NCBI RefSeq assembly: GCF_014842025.1
Contig: NZ_JACYUY010000025.1
Span: 1-64,000, forward strand
DNA: 64,000 nt
Source of the DNA: Massilia sp. CFBP 13721
GTDB taxonomy: Bacteria > Pseudomonadota > Gammaproteobacteria > Burkholderiales > Burkholderiaceae_D
Reading direction: 5' to 3'
Shown here: piece by piece, positions 26,294 through 34,905 of the stretch
How the letters are laid out: each line of letters begins with the position of its first letter
Position numbering within the stretch: position 1 is the first letter of the stretch
The notes under the pieces: model-generated
Told to the model about the DNA's origin: nothing
The model's database searches: none
The model's input: the letters and a program-made list of their open reading frames with translations, nothing else
Program-made: the position numbers and the translations under genes

Positions 26294-27865
26294 CTATCGC
26301 GCCCTGTTATGAATCGCAATCTGGGACACATGCGGCCGCACCGCGGTGCGCACCGTGATCGCCATCGCCTGCGCCGAGGTACGGTTTTGCGCCGGGCAGA
26401 CGCCGCTGGCACGGTAGCTCAGCGCTGTCGACAGCAGCGCTTCGTTCGGATCGCCCAGGTCGCGCGTCAGGTCGTCGGCCACGGCGCAAGTGGGCGCGAA
26501 GCCGTCGCTGTAGTCGCCGAAACCCTTGGCGTTCACGCCCTTGAACTCGATCGAAAAATAGGTCGTGCCGCAGTTCGGCACCGGGGTGAAGCCGTAGGGC
26601 TTGCCGCAGGTCTGGGCGCCGATCACGTCGACCTGGACGTCGATGCCGCGTAGCGCATTGATCACTGCCTCGCTGGCCGAGCAGGTGCCGTCGGTGGTCA
26701 AGATGGTGACGCGGTTCAGGCCCAGGGTCGGCAGCGCCGTGCCCTTGGGGACGGTACCCGGGCCGGCGCTGAAGCCGACCGCCGTCGCCGGGAACGCGAT
26801 GGTGTCGCCCGGGTCCACCGGGGTCTTGTCGTTGTATTGCAGGCGCTCGAACACCCGGCCCGTCGACACCGGGCCGGCAATCATGTAGCCCAGTTCGGCG
26901 GCGACGTGCAGCAGGCCGCCGCCGTTGTAGCGCATGTCCAGCACCAGGCCGTTGACGTTCGCGTTTTTCAGGGTTGTAAAAGCGTCGATCAGCTGGCGCT
27001 CGGCCACCGCATTGTGGTTCTCGAAGCTGAGGTAGCCGACCTTGCCGCCCGCGGTATCGATCACCTTGGTCCCTTTCACCGACAGCGCCGTCACGTCCTG
27101 CGCCGGCATGACGACGGCGACGTTCGCCGCGCCGCGCCGCAGGCTGAAGCTGTGCGATTCGCCCGGGGTGTCGGGGAACAGGGCGTCGTTGATCCGGTTG
27201 ACCGAGGCGGCGTCGCTGGCGTTGACGAAGTCGACCCCGTCGACCAGGGTCAGCTGGTCGCCGCGGCGCAGGCCGGCGGCGGCGGCCGGCGAACCCGGTT
27301 CGACGATGGCGACGTTCCAGGTGCGCGGCGCGGTCGAACCGGCGCTGCTCCAGGTGATGCCATAGCCGAGTTCGATCCCCGAATTGGTGCGTTTGTCCCA
27401 ATCGGCCGAATCGTAGGTGAAGTGGAACTGGTCCTTGGGCGTGCCCGATGCGGTCACGGCCGGCGTTTTGAGGCGATTGAAATAGTCGATCGGGTTGGTG
27501 TAATCGGCCATCCTGATGGTGGCCGGGATTTCGTTGTACCAGAGGTAGTTCTGGTGAGTCCAGGCGCGCAGGAAGGTCAGCTCGTCGCGCAGGGTACCCT
27601 GCTTGTCGGGGTAGGCTTTGCCGGTGTACGGATCGATGCCGCTGCGCGGCTTGGCGCACAGGTTCCAGTAGGTATTAAAAGCATCGCCCAGGGTCGCGAC
27701 GTCCGGTTCGGCCCCGCCGCTGGCCTGCGGTGAACTCGTCATGGTGCCGACGGAACCGCCGCCGCCGCCACCGCAGGCGGCAAGCGTCAGCGCGGCGATC
27801 AGGCCGGTGCCGATCAGGCGAAGCGAAGTGGCCAGGCGGCCGTGCTGGAAAGTGGGCGAATTCAT
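26294..27865 (-). CDS. S41-family (C-terminal processing-type) peptidase lipoprotein with PDZ domain
   Basis: A 523-residue protein. The N-terminus is a lipoprotein signal ending LAAC, followed by a six-glycine stretch. A PDZ domain (about 205-280, VEPGSPAAAAGLRRGDQLTL) precedes the S41 protease domain. That domain has GLVLDMRYNGGGLL, the catalytic Ser in DGTCSASEAVINAL and a Lys/Gly segment in QTCGKPYGF. It is therefore an envelope-located serine protease or tail-specific protease relative. ATG 27865 is preferred because the lipoprotein signal begins there; an ATG 15 codons upstream is also open. Confidence 0.88.
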   Translation of the reverse strand: MNSPTFQHGRLATSLRLIGTGLIAALTLAACGGGGGGSVGTMTSSPQASGGAEPDVATLGDAFNTYWNLCAKPRSGIDPYTGKAYPDKQGTLRDELTFLRAWTHQNYLWYNEIPATIRMADYTNPIDYFNRLKTPAVTASGTPKDQFHFTYDSADWDKRTNSGIELGYGITWSSAGSTAPRTWNVAIVEPGSPAAAAGLRRGDQLTLVDGVDFVNASDAASVNRINDALFPDTPGESHSFSLRRGAANVAVVMPAQDVTALSVKGTKVIDTAGGKVGYLSFENHNAVAERQLIDAFTTLKNANVNGLVLDMRYNGGGLLHVAAELGYMIAGPVSTGRVFERLQYNDKTPVDPGDTIAFPATAVGFSAGPGTVPKGTALPTLGLNRVTILTTDGTCSASEAVINALRGIDVQVDVIGAQTCGKPYGFTPVPNCGTTYFSIEFKGVNAKGFGDYSDGFAPTCAVADDLTRDLGDPNEALLSTALSYRASGVCPAQNRTSAQAMAITVRTAVRPHVSQIAIHNRAR

Positions 27866-27981
27866 AGGAAATAGTTTGGAGGACAAATTTGTCAGGAAAG
27901 AGTAAGACAAGCCTGCCGCTTTGAGAAGGCGGTACGTTTGCTACCCCAGCCTTTTTTTGAAATAGCGGTTTTAGTGCCGCG

Positions 27982-28021
27982 AAACAACAACGCCAGGACC
28001 AGCTGGAAGCCGGGCCTGGCG
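27982..28021 (-). terminator. Probable terminator after iorAB
   Basis: On the minus strand the stem CGCCAGG (28021-28015) pairs with CCTGGCG (27997-27991), followed by a T-rich TTGTTGTTTC. It lies 24 bp past the iorAB stop. The loop of 17 nt is longer than usual, so confidence is moderate. Confidence 0.55.
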
Positions 28022-28044
28022 CTAAAGGCAATGTGAAACGACGA

Positions 28045-31000
28045 TCAGGCTGCGTGGTTGAGACCTGCCGGTTGGTCAAAAGCCGACAACAGCTGGGCTT
28101 CCTTGGCCTTGGCCGCTTTCAGGTGGCGTTCCTTCACGTGCCCATAACCGCGGATGTCTTCCGGAATGCTGGCGATCGCCACGGCTTGCGCCAGGTTCTC
28201 GCTCGACAGCTTCGGCAGCAGCGCAGCGACGGTGTCACGGTACTGGCCGATCAGGGCGCGCTCGGTCTTGCGCTCGGCCGTGTAGCCGAACACGTCGAAC
28301 GGGGTACCGCGCAAGCCCTTCAGTTTCGCCATCACGCCAAAGGCTTTCAACATCCATGGACCGTATTCCTGCTTGATCGCGCGGCCTTCCTTGTCGTGCT
28401 TGGCCAGCAGCGGCGGCGCCAGGTGGTATTTGACGGTGATGTCGCCTTCGAACATGTTGGCGATCTTTTCCTTGAAGGCCGGATCGGTGTGCAGGCGCGC
28501 CACTTCGTATTCGTCCTTGTAGGCCATCAGCTTGTAGAAATAACGGGCCACGGCTTCGGTCAGGCGCGTCGATGGTCCGAGTTTTGCCTCTTCGGCGCGC
28601 ACCTGGTCGACGAAGGCCTTGTATTGGGCCGCGTAGCCGGCGTTCTGGTAAGCCGTCAACAGTTCCATGCGGCGCTTGACCAAGTCATCGAGGGTCTGGG
28701 TGCGCTTGAACTCGACCACCTTGGCCGGCGTCGTCAGCTTTTTCACCGCTGCCAGGTCGTGCGCGGCGCTGCGGCCCCAGTTGAAGGCGGCCTTGTTGAA
28801 TGGCACCGAGACGCCATTCAGTTCGATCGCGCGCATCAGGGACGCTTCGGTGAGTGGCACGCGGCCCTTCTGGAAGGCGTAGCCGAGCATGAACATGTTG
28901 GTGGCAATCGCGTCGCCCATCAGCGTGGTCGCGATCTGGCCAGCGTCGACGAAATCGACATTGTCCGTGCCGCAGGCGAGCTGGATGGCGGCGCGCGAGC
29001 CTTCGGCCGGGAATTGCCACTCCGGGTTTTTGACGAAGGCCGCGGTGGTGGAGCCGGTGCCGTTGACGGCGGCCCAGGTGCGGCCTTCGCCCATGCGGGA
29101 GAGGGCATCGCGGCTGGCGGCGACGATCTGGTCGCAACCGATCACGAGGTCGGCGCTGCCGGTGCCGACGCGGGTCGAGTGCAAATCGGCCTGGTGCTGC
29201 GCCAGGCGCACGTGCGACATCACCGGACCGCCCTTCTGCGCCAGGCCGCTCTGGTCGAGCACGATCGCGCCCTTGCCTTCGACGTGGGCGGCGACCGCCA
29301 GGATCTGGCCGACGGTGACGACACCGGTGCCGCCGACGCCGGCGACCAGGATGCCGAACGGGCTGTCGATCGCCGGGATCGTTGGTTCGGGCAGCGGTGG
29401 CGGCGCCTTATCGGTGGCGACACTCGCCTTTTTCGGCTTTTTGAGGCCGCCGCCTTCCACCGTCACGAACGATGGGCAAAAGCCGGAGACGCACGAGAAA
29501 TCCTTGTTGCACGAGGACTGGTTGATCTGGCGCTTGCGCCCCAGTTCCGTTTCCAGCGGCTCGACCGACAGGCAATTCGACTGCACCGAGCAATCGCCGC
29601 AACCTTCGCAGACGGCCTCGTTGATGACGGCGCGTTTGGCAGGGTCGGGGAATTCGCCTTTTTTGCGGCGCCGGCGTTTTTCCGAGGCACAGGTCTGGTC
29701 GTAGATGACGGCGGTCACGCCCGGCAGTTCGCGCAGCGCTTTTTGCACGTCCATCAGCTCGGAACGGTGATGCACGGTGACACCCGGCGCCCAGGCGTAA
29801 TCGCTCGGGTATTTTTCCGGCTCGTCGGTGACGACCATGATCGGGCCCACGCCTTCGGCCGCGATCTGGCGGCTGATCATGCCCGGGTCGAGCGGACCGT
29901 CGACGTTCTGGCCTCCGGTCATGGCGACCGCGTCGTTGTACAGAATCTTGTAGGTGATGTTCACCTTGGCCGCGACCGCGGCGCGGATCGCCAGGATGCC
30001 CGAGTGGAAATAGGTACCGTCGCCCAGGTTGACGAACACGTGCTTTTCGCTGGTGAACGGGGCCTGGCCGATCCAGGTCGTGCCCTCAGCGCCCATGTGC
30101 GTGAACGTCGACGTTTCGCGGTCCATCCACAGCACCATGTAGTGGCAGCCGATGCCGGCCATGGCGCGCGAGCCTTCCGGCACCTTGGTCGAACTGTTGT
30201 GCGGGCAGCCCGAGCAGAAGTACGGGATGCGGTCGGTATCCGGATTGGCCTTGGCTGGAATATTCTTGAGGACCAGCTCTTTCGCTTCGAGGAAGGCGAT
30301 GCGTTCTTTTACGCGCTCGGCGACAGGGTGGCCGGCGCAGTAGTGCGAGATGCGGCTGGCGATGGCGCGTGCGATCTGCGCCGGGTTCAGCTCATACGTC
30401 GCCGGCAGCAGCCAGTCGCCGTGGCCGGTGCGGTTCTTGTTGTGCCACTCGCCGGTGTCGTCGAATTTACCCACCACGCGCGGACGTTCGCCGTCCGGCA
30501 GGTTATATAACTCTTCCTTCAGCGCGTATTCCATCACTTGCCGCTTTTCTTCGACCACCAGGATCTCGTCCAGGCCGCGCGCGAACTCGTGCACGCCTTC
30601 CGATTCGAGCGGCCAGGTCATGCCGACCTTGTACAGGCGCAGGCCGATGTCGCGCGCCGCCTGTTCGTCGATGCCGAGGTCGGCCAGCGCCTGGCGCGTG
30701 TCGACATAGCTTTTGCCGGCGGTGATGATGCCGATCTTCGGTGCCGGGCTGTCCCAGATGATCTTGTTCAGTTTGTTCGCACGCGCATACGCCAGCGCCG
30801 CGTACCACTTGAAGTTGCTCATCCGGACTTCCTGGTCGAGCACGGCGTCCGGCCAGCGGATATTCAAGCCGCCTTCCGGCAGCTCGAAGTCAGTCGGGAG
30901 TTGAATCTGCACGCGGTCCGGGTCGAGGTCGACCACGGCGCCGGATTCGATGATGTCGGTGACGCACTTCATCGACACCCACAGGCCGGTGTAGCGACTC

Positions 31001-31605
31001 ATGGCCCAGGCATGCAAGCCGAAATCGATGTATTCCTGCACCGACGACGGGTACAGCACCGGGATGCCGCAGTGGGTCAGGATGTGGTCGGACTGGTGCG
31101 CGGTCGACGAGGACTTCGCCGCATGGTCGTCGCCGGCCAGCACCAGTACGCCGCCGTGCTTGGCGGAGCCGGCGTTGTTACCGTGTTTGAACACGTCGCC
31201 GCAACGGTCGACGCCCGGGCCCTTGCCGTACCACATGGCGAACACGCCGTCGTAGTTCGCATCCTTGTACAGATTCGTCTGCTGGGTGCCCCAGACGGCG
31301 GTCGCCGCCAGGTCTTCGTTCATGCCCGGATGGAATTTGACGTGGTGCGCTTCCAGGTGTTTTTTCGCCTTCATCGCGGTCTGGTCGACGGCGGTGACGG
31401 GCGAGCCGCGGTAACCGGTGATGTAGCCAGCGGTGTTCAGGCCAGCCTGCAGGTCGCGCTCGCGCTGCAGCATTGGCAGGCGGATCAGCGCTTGCGTGCC
31501 GGTCATGAAGGCGCGGCCGCGCTCGAGCGTCCACTTGTCGTCGAGCGTGATCTCGTGCCCTGGCTGGGATGGCTGCAGCTGGGAACGGTCGAGGGGTGCG
31601 TTCAT
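28045..31605 (-). CDS. iorAB: Indolepyruvate ferredoxin oxidoreductase, fused alpha and gamma subunits
   Basis: An 1186-residue cytoplasmic enzyme that oxidatively decarboxylates aryl or branched-chain 2-oxoacids to acyl-CoA, passing electrons to ferredoxin. The N-terminal pyrimidine-binding part includes AGYITGYRGSPVTAVDQT. The TPP region has GIGCHYMVLWMDRET and NLGDGTYFHSGILAIRAA. A cysteine-rich 4Fe-4S segment CEGCGDCSVQSNC is near residue 668. The C-terminal gamma-type domain begins ILVAGVGGTGVVTVGQI. The ATG at 31605 is preceded by GGAG. It is divergent from an Lrp-family gene, and the intergenic space carries two perfect palindromes. The substrate range is inferred from the family. Confidence 0.93.
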   Translation of the reverse strand: MNAPLDRSQLQPSQPGHEITLDDKWTLERGRAFMTGTQALIRLPMLQRERDLQAGLNTAGYITGYRGSPVTAVDQTAMKAKKHLEAHHVKFHPGMNEDLAATAVWGTQQTNLYKDANYDGVFAMWYGKGPGVDRCGDVFKHGNNAGSAKHGGVLVLAGDDHAAKSSSTAHQSDHILTHCGIPVLYPSSVQEYIDFGLHAWAMSRYTGLWVSMKCVTDIIESGAVVDLDPDRVQIQLPTDFELPEGGLNIRWPDAVLDQEVRMSNFKWYAALAYARANKLNKIIWDSPAPKIGIITAGKSYVDTRQALADLGIDEQAARDIGLRLYKVGMTWPLESEGVHEFARGLDEILVVEEKRQVMEYALKEELYNLPDGERPRVVGKFDDTGEWHNKNRTGHGDWLLPATYELNPAQIARAIASRISHYCAGHPVAERVKERIAFLEAKELVLKNIPAKANPDTDRIPYFCSGCPHNSSTKVPEGSRAMAGIGCHYMVLWMDRETSTFTHMGAEGTTWIGQAPFTSEKHVFVNLGDGTYFHSGILAIRAAVAAKVNITYKILYNDAVAMTGGQNVDGPLDPGMISRQIAAEGVGPIMVVTDEPEKYPSDYAWAPGVTVHHRSELMDVQKALRELPGVTAVIYDQTCASEKRRRRKKGEFPDPAKRAVINEAVCEGCGDCSVQSNCLSVEPLETELGRKRQINQSSCNKDFSCVSGFCPSFVTVEGGGLKKPKKASVATDKAPPPLPEPTIPAIDSPFGILVAGVGGTGVVTVGQILAVAAHVEGKGAIVLDQSGLAQKGGPVMSHVRLAQHQADLHSTRVGTGSADLVIGCDQIVAASRDALSRMGEGRTWAAVNGTGSTTAAFVKNPEWQFPAEGSRAAIQLACGTDNVDFVDAGQIATTLMGDAIATNMFMLGYAFQKGRVPLTEASLMRAIELNGVSVPFNKAAFNWGRSAAHDLAAVKKLTTPAKVVEFKRTQTLDDLVKRRMELLTAYQNAGYAAQYKAFVDQVRAEEAKLGPSTRLTEAVARYFYKLMAYKDEYEVARLHTDPAFKEKIANMFEGDITVKYHLAPPLLAKHDKEGRAIKQEYGPWMLKAFGVMAKLKGLRGTPFDVFGYTAERKTERALIGQYRDTVAALLPKLSSENLAQAVAIASIPEDIRGYGHVKERHLKAAKAKEAQLLSAFDQPAGLNHAA

Positions 31606-31632
31606 TGGTGAGTCTCCGTTATGTTGTGCACG

Positions 31633-31658
31633 ACCGCTGCGAGATTTCTCGCAGCGGT
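31633..31658. promoter_or_regulatory. 26-bp perfect palindrome upstream of iorAB
   Basis: ACCGCTGCGAGA (31633-31644) and TCTCGCAGCGGT (31647-31658) are exact reverse complements around TT. TGCA flanks both sides (31627-31630 and 31660-31663). It begins 28 bp upstream of the iorAB start codon, where a repressor or activator would bind or an mRNA leader hairpin would form. No T-run follows on the ior strand. Its role is inferred from position. Confidence 0.7.
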
Positions 31659-31794
31659 ATGCATTTTTCATGGGTGCGGCGCCTTGTTATTGTTGTTGGC
31701 GCGGCGACGGAGATGTCTCCTCCGTGATTGGCGACACTATACGCTTGTGGCTCCGGCATTAAATACCAATCAATTCCCCCCAACTCACCAGTTG

Positions 31795-31809
31795 CGCAAT
31801 AAAATTGCG
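31795..31809. promoter_or_regulatory. 15-bp palindrome, candidate Lrp-family operator
   Basis: CGCAAT-AAA-ATTGCG is a perfect 6+3+6 palindrome with an AT-rich centre, the general form of Lrp/AsnC-family sites. It ends 26 bp before the ATG of the Lrp-type gene, as expected for autoregulation, and could also act on the divergent iorAB promoter. Confidence 0.6.
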
Positions 31810-31834
31810 GCTCTGGTCAGCACAAGGGAAATTT

Positions 31835-32347
31835 ATGTCAAAGGTAGAATTGGACAAAACGGACCGCAAGATCCTGGAGATTTTGCAGGCCGACGGCCGC
31901 CTGTCGAACCAGGATGTGGCCGAGCGCGTGAACCTGTCGCCCTCCCCCTGCCTGCGCCGCATCAAGCGCCTGGAAGAAGCCGGCGTCATTCGCCAATACG
32001 TGGCGCTGGTCGACCCGGACAAGATTGGACTGGGGCTCTTGGCGTATGTGAACGTGCGCCTGGAAAAGCACAGCGAAGGGCCGGCCAATTCGCGCGTGCC
32101 CGCCACGTCTCCCCGCTTCGAGTTCGCCCAGGCGGTGGCGGCCTGGCCGGAAGTGGTGGCTTGTTATGCGATGACCGGCGAGATGGATTTCCTGCTGCGC
32201 GTGCATGTGGAAGACATGGACCATTTCTCGCGCTTCATGATGGCGACTTTATTGCGCCATCCGTCGGTGCTGGATGTGAAGTCGAGTTTTGCGTTGCAGC
32301 GGATTAAGGAGACGACGGCGTTGCCGATTGGGGAGTCGGGGCGGTAA
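31835..32347 (+). CDS. Lrp/AsnC-family transcriptional regulator
   Basis: A 170-residue regulator. An N-terminal winged helix-turn-helix (LDKTDRKILEILQADGRLSN, DVAERVNLSPSPCLRRIKRL) is followed by the RAM/ACT-like effector domain (GLGLLAYVNVRLEKH, WPEVVACYAMTGEMDFLLRV, VKSSFALQRIKETTALP). An insertion of about a dozen residues lies after the first RAM strand (GPANSRVPATSPR), compared with E. coli Lrp. AAGGGAA precedes the ATG. Its divergence from iorAB and the ligand class (amino acids) make it the likely regulator of aromatic or branched-chain amino acid catabolism through IorAB. Confidence 0.93.
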   Translation: MSKVELDKTDRKILEILQADGRLSNQDVAERVNLSPSPCLRRIKRLEEAGVIRQYVALVDPDKIGLGLLAYVNVRLEKHSEGPANSRVPATSPRFEFAQAVAAWPEVVACYAMTGEMDFLLRVHVEDMDHFSRFMMATLLRHPSVLDVKSSFALQRIKETTALPIGESGR

Positions 32348-32395
32348 TTATTATTATTTGATTGCCGGACTGATCCTACCGCAATAGACGCGCTG

Positions 32396-32515
32396 ACCCG
32401 TAAGGTGGGCGGCTTTGCCGCCCACGCGTCGATTGTTGGCAGCAAGATCATCGAGCCCGGCATTAGAACCGATAACTATCACCGCGTGGGCGGGAAACCC
32501 GCCCACCCTACGGGT
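32396..32515. repeat. 120-bp compound inverted repeat between lrp-type and GNAT genes
   Basis: The ends ACCCGTAAGGTGGGCGG (32396-32412) and CCGCCCACCCTACGGGT (about 32499-32515) are inverted copies with one mismatch. Each end is itself a hairpin: GGGCGG/CCGCCC on the left, GGGCGGG/CCCGCCC on the right. CCGCCCACGCG and CGCGTGGGCGG also mirror each other. The repeat abuts the GNAT stop codon. It belongs to the dispersed GTAGGGTGGGC family. Confidence 0.85.
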
Positions 32516-33178
32516 CTATTCTTTCTTTCTTGGTAAAAACCATTTAACTGCCGCACGGGCGTTGGCTTTGACGGTGTAATCGATCACCGCGAACTGCTCT
32601 TCCAGCGCCTCGCGCATCACGCTGCCCGGACTCGGCGGCGGCAGGTGCAGATAGGCATCGGCTTCGCCGTACTCGCGCTTGATCTCCATGCCCGCCTTTT
32701 TGGCGATGTGCATCATCGTGCGGTTGCTCGACAAGCACTGCATGTAGAGGGTGTCGATGTCGTTGTTGCGGCAGTGGATCGCCGCACGTTCGAACAGGCG
32801 CGAACCGACGCCCTGCCCGCGCGCCGATGTCGAGACCGACACGCCGAATTCCGCCACCCGTTGCTTGGCCGTGGTGCCGGCGCGGCCCGGTTCCGGCGGC
32901 GCAAAGGCGAGGTGGCCGACGCCGACTAGTTGAAAACCGCGGCTGACGACGCCGAACACGATGTCTCGCTTGAAATCGATCTTGTCGACGTAGGCGTGGA
33001 TTTGCGGGTCCGGCAGCACGGTGCCGAAGCGCAGCAGGCGGTCGGCGGCGTCGAGCGCCAGAAAATGCTTCAGCATGCGGCGGCGGTCGCGTCTGCTTAA
33101 GGCCTTGACCAGCACCGACGGCCGCGCGCTGGTGCCGGCCAGGCTGGCAAACCAGTTGCTTATCGAATTGTCAGGCAT
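32516..33178 (-). CDS. GNAT N-acetyltransferase
   Basis: A 220-residue protein with a GNAT core. After an N-terminal region rich in basic residues (VKALSRRDRRRMLKHFLAL), the acetyl-CoA site is in VSTSARGQGVGSRLFERA, followed by IDTLYMQCLSSNRTMMHIAKKAGME. The acceptor is unknown. It stands alone on the minus strand between a repeat and a diguanylate cyclase gene. Confidence 0.88.
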   Translation of the reverse strand: MPDNSISNWFASLAGTSARPSVLVKALSRRDRRRMLKHFLALDAADRLLRFGTVLPDPQIHAYVDKIDFKRDIVFGVVSRGFQLVGVGHLAFAPPEPGRAGTTAKQRVAEFGVSVSTSARGQGVGSRLFERAAIHCRNNDIDTLYMQCLSSNRTMMHIAKKAGMEIKREYGEADAYLHLPPPSPGSVMREALEEQFAVIDYTVKANARAAVKWFLPRKKE

Positions 33179-33251
33179 GGAATCGGTCCGTTTTTTGTGC
33201 GCTGCACCATGCCGTCATTGTAGCGTCAATGCCCGCCTGACGTTGCGCAGT

Positions 33252-34829
33252 TCAGGACACGCCAGGCGCGCTGTCTCCCGCCCAGTGCGCGTTCGGGCTG
33301 ATGATGAACGTGCCCTTGCCGGCCTGCTTGGCGGCGTACATCGCCTTGTCGGCATCCGCCAGCAAGGCGGCGGCGCCCCACTCGGCGCCGGCGCGGCCGC
33401 GTGCGCTGGCGATGCCGATGCTGGCCGAGATCGACACCGGGTTGCCGTCGGCCTCGACGATGCCTTCGATCTGGTCGAGCACCAGGCGGGCGATGCGCAG
33501 CGCGCCGTCGGGCGAACCGACGCCCTCGAGCATGACGACGAATTCGTCGCCGCCCAGGCGCGCCAGGATGTCTTCGGCGCGCAGCACTTTTTGCACGCGG
33601 CGCGCCACCAGTTGCAGCACCAGGTCGCCGGTGGCGTGGCCCCAGGTGTCGTTCACCCCTTTAAAACCGTCGAGGTCGATGAACATGGCCACTACCACGC
33701 TGTCGCGCCGCGCCGCGCGCACCAGCGCCAGCTCCAGCAGGCGCGTCAGCTGGCCGTAGTTGACCAGGCCGGTCAGGCTGTCGTGCTGGGCCAGGCGCGC
33801 CAGCTTGGTCGACTGCGCCTCCAGCTCGGCGGTGCGTTCGGCGACGCGGTGTTCCAGGGTGTCGTTGGCGGCACTCAGACGGCGGTTGACGTCGTTGATG
33901 ATGCGGTAACTGCGGCGCAGGCGCCAGCCGGCGTAGGCCAGTAACGCCAGCAGCAGGATCGAATAGCCGAACAGGAAGCCGCGGTAGCGCTGGCGTTCGA
34001 GCACTTCGGCCTGGAACGAACGGTCGAGTTCGCGTCCCAGGCGCGCCATCGCTTCGCCGGTGTCGAGCGCGGCGATGCGCGCTTCGATGTCGTTTTCGCG
34101 CGGGCGGTTGGCGAGGATGGTGCGGGTATCGCGCGCCAGGGCCTCGATCTGCTCGTTCACGGCCAGCGAAAAACGGTCTTTCTGGGCTTCGATCTGGGCC
34201 AGGTTGCCCGCGATGCGGGCGGCCAACGCAGGATTCGGGGCCAGGTTGTAGCGCAGCGTATCGGCCAGTAAATCGTTGAGTTGCGCGTCGAGCCGCACCA
34301 CGACCCGGCCCGGCGCCAGTGCGCCTTCGATGCCGCCGAGTTCCGTTTTGAGGTCGGCCAGCGCCGGCGGCAGCGACAGCAGCGCCGCGCGCAATGGCGG
34401 ATTCAGGGTGCGGAATTGCGCCACGAGTTCGGTCTTGGTGCGCAGCGAGGCCAGCAGCGCTTCATGCGCATGGCGCGCACCGTTGCCGCGTGCCATCGGC
34501 AGCGCCTCGGCCAGGCGCGCGCTCAATTCGTCGATCTGCGGCAGCGGCGCGGCCAGGCGCGCATCGGCGACGTTGCTGCCGATATGGGCGCGCAGCAGGT
34601 TGGTGTCCCATTCGGCGTCGACCTGCTGCAGTTCGTGCAGGTCGAACATCACGCGGTTCTGGGTATCGACGTCGACCCCGGTGGTGCGCGTGTACAGAAA
34701 GGCGAGCAAGGCGACCAGGGCCAGCGCGGCGAGCGTGCCGTAGCACAGGCGCTGGCGCGGTCCCATCGCCTCGAGACGGTGCATCAGCACCGCGAAAACC
34801 CTGTCCGTCTGCTGTAACAATCTGCTCAT
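33252..34829 (-). CDS. Membrane diguanylate cyclase (GGDEF)
   Basis: A 525-residue inner-membrane protein. Two transmembrane helices (about 30-46 and 285-305) enclose a mostly helical periplasmic sensor region of about 240 residues with no recognised domain. A coiled coil follows (about 315-345), and the GGDEF domain (about 355-510) starts LAQHDSLTGLVNYGQL. It has an intact RLGGDEFVVM and an RxxD inhibitory site (RAED) five residues upstream. It is therefore predicted to be an active cyclase with product inhibition. There is no EAL domain. Confidence 0.93.
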   Translation of the reverse strand: MSRLLQQTDRVFAVLMHRLEAMGPRQRLCYGTLAALALVALLAFLYTRTTGVDVDTQNRVMFDLHELQQVDAEWDTNLLRAHIGSNVADARLAAPLPQIDELSARLAEALPMARGNGARHAHEALLASLRTKTELVAQFRTLNPPLRAALLSLPPALADLKTELGGIEGALAPGRVVVRLDAQLNDLLADTLRYNLAPNPALAARIAGNLAQIEAQKDRFSLAVNEQIEALARDTRTILANRPRENDIEARIAALDTGEAMARLGRELDRSFQAEVLERQRYRGFLFGYSILLLALLAYAGWRLRRSYRIINDVNRRLSAANDTLEHRVAERTAELEAQSTKLARLAQHDSLTGLVNYGQLTRLLELALVRAARRDSVVVAMFIDLDGFKGVNDTWGHATGDLVLQLVARRVQKVLRAEDILARLGGDEFVVMLEGVGSPDGALRIARLVLDQIEGIVEADGNPVSISASIGIASARGRAGAEWGAAALLADADKAMYAAKQAGKGTFIISPNAHWAGDSAPGVS

Positions 34830-34905
34830 GCTATGAGCATAGCAAAACTGCCTTCGTCACACCGACTATGTACGTCTTGTAACAATTATGGCTGTGTTGG
34901 CATGC

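Noticed and set aside
28033..30510. An 825-codon plus-strand frame opposite iorAB
   Set aside because: It is antisense to conserved TPP and Fe-S domains of IorAB and has no ribosome site or known fold.
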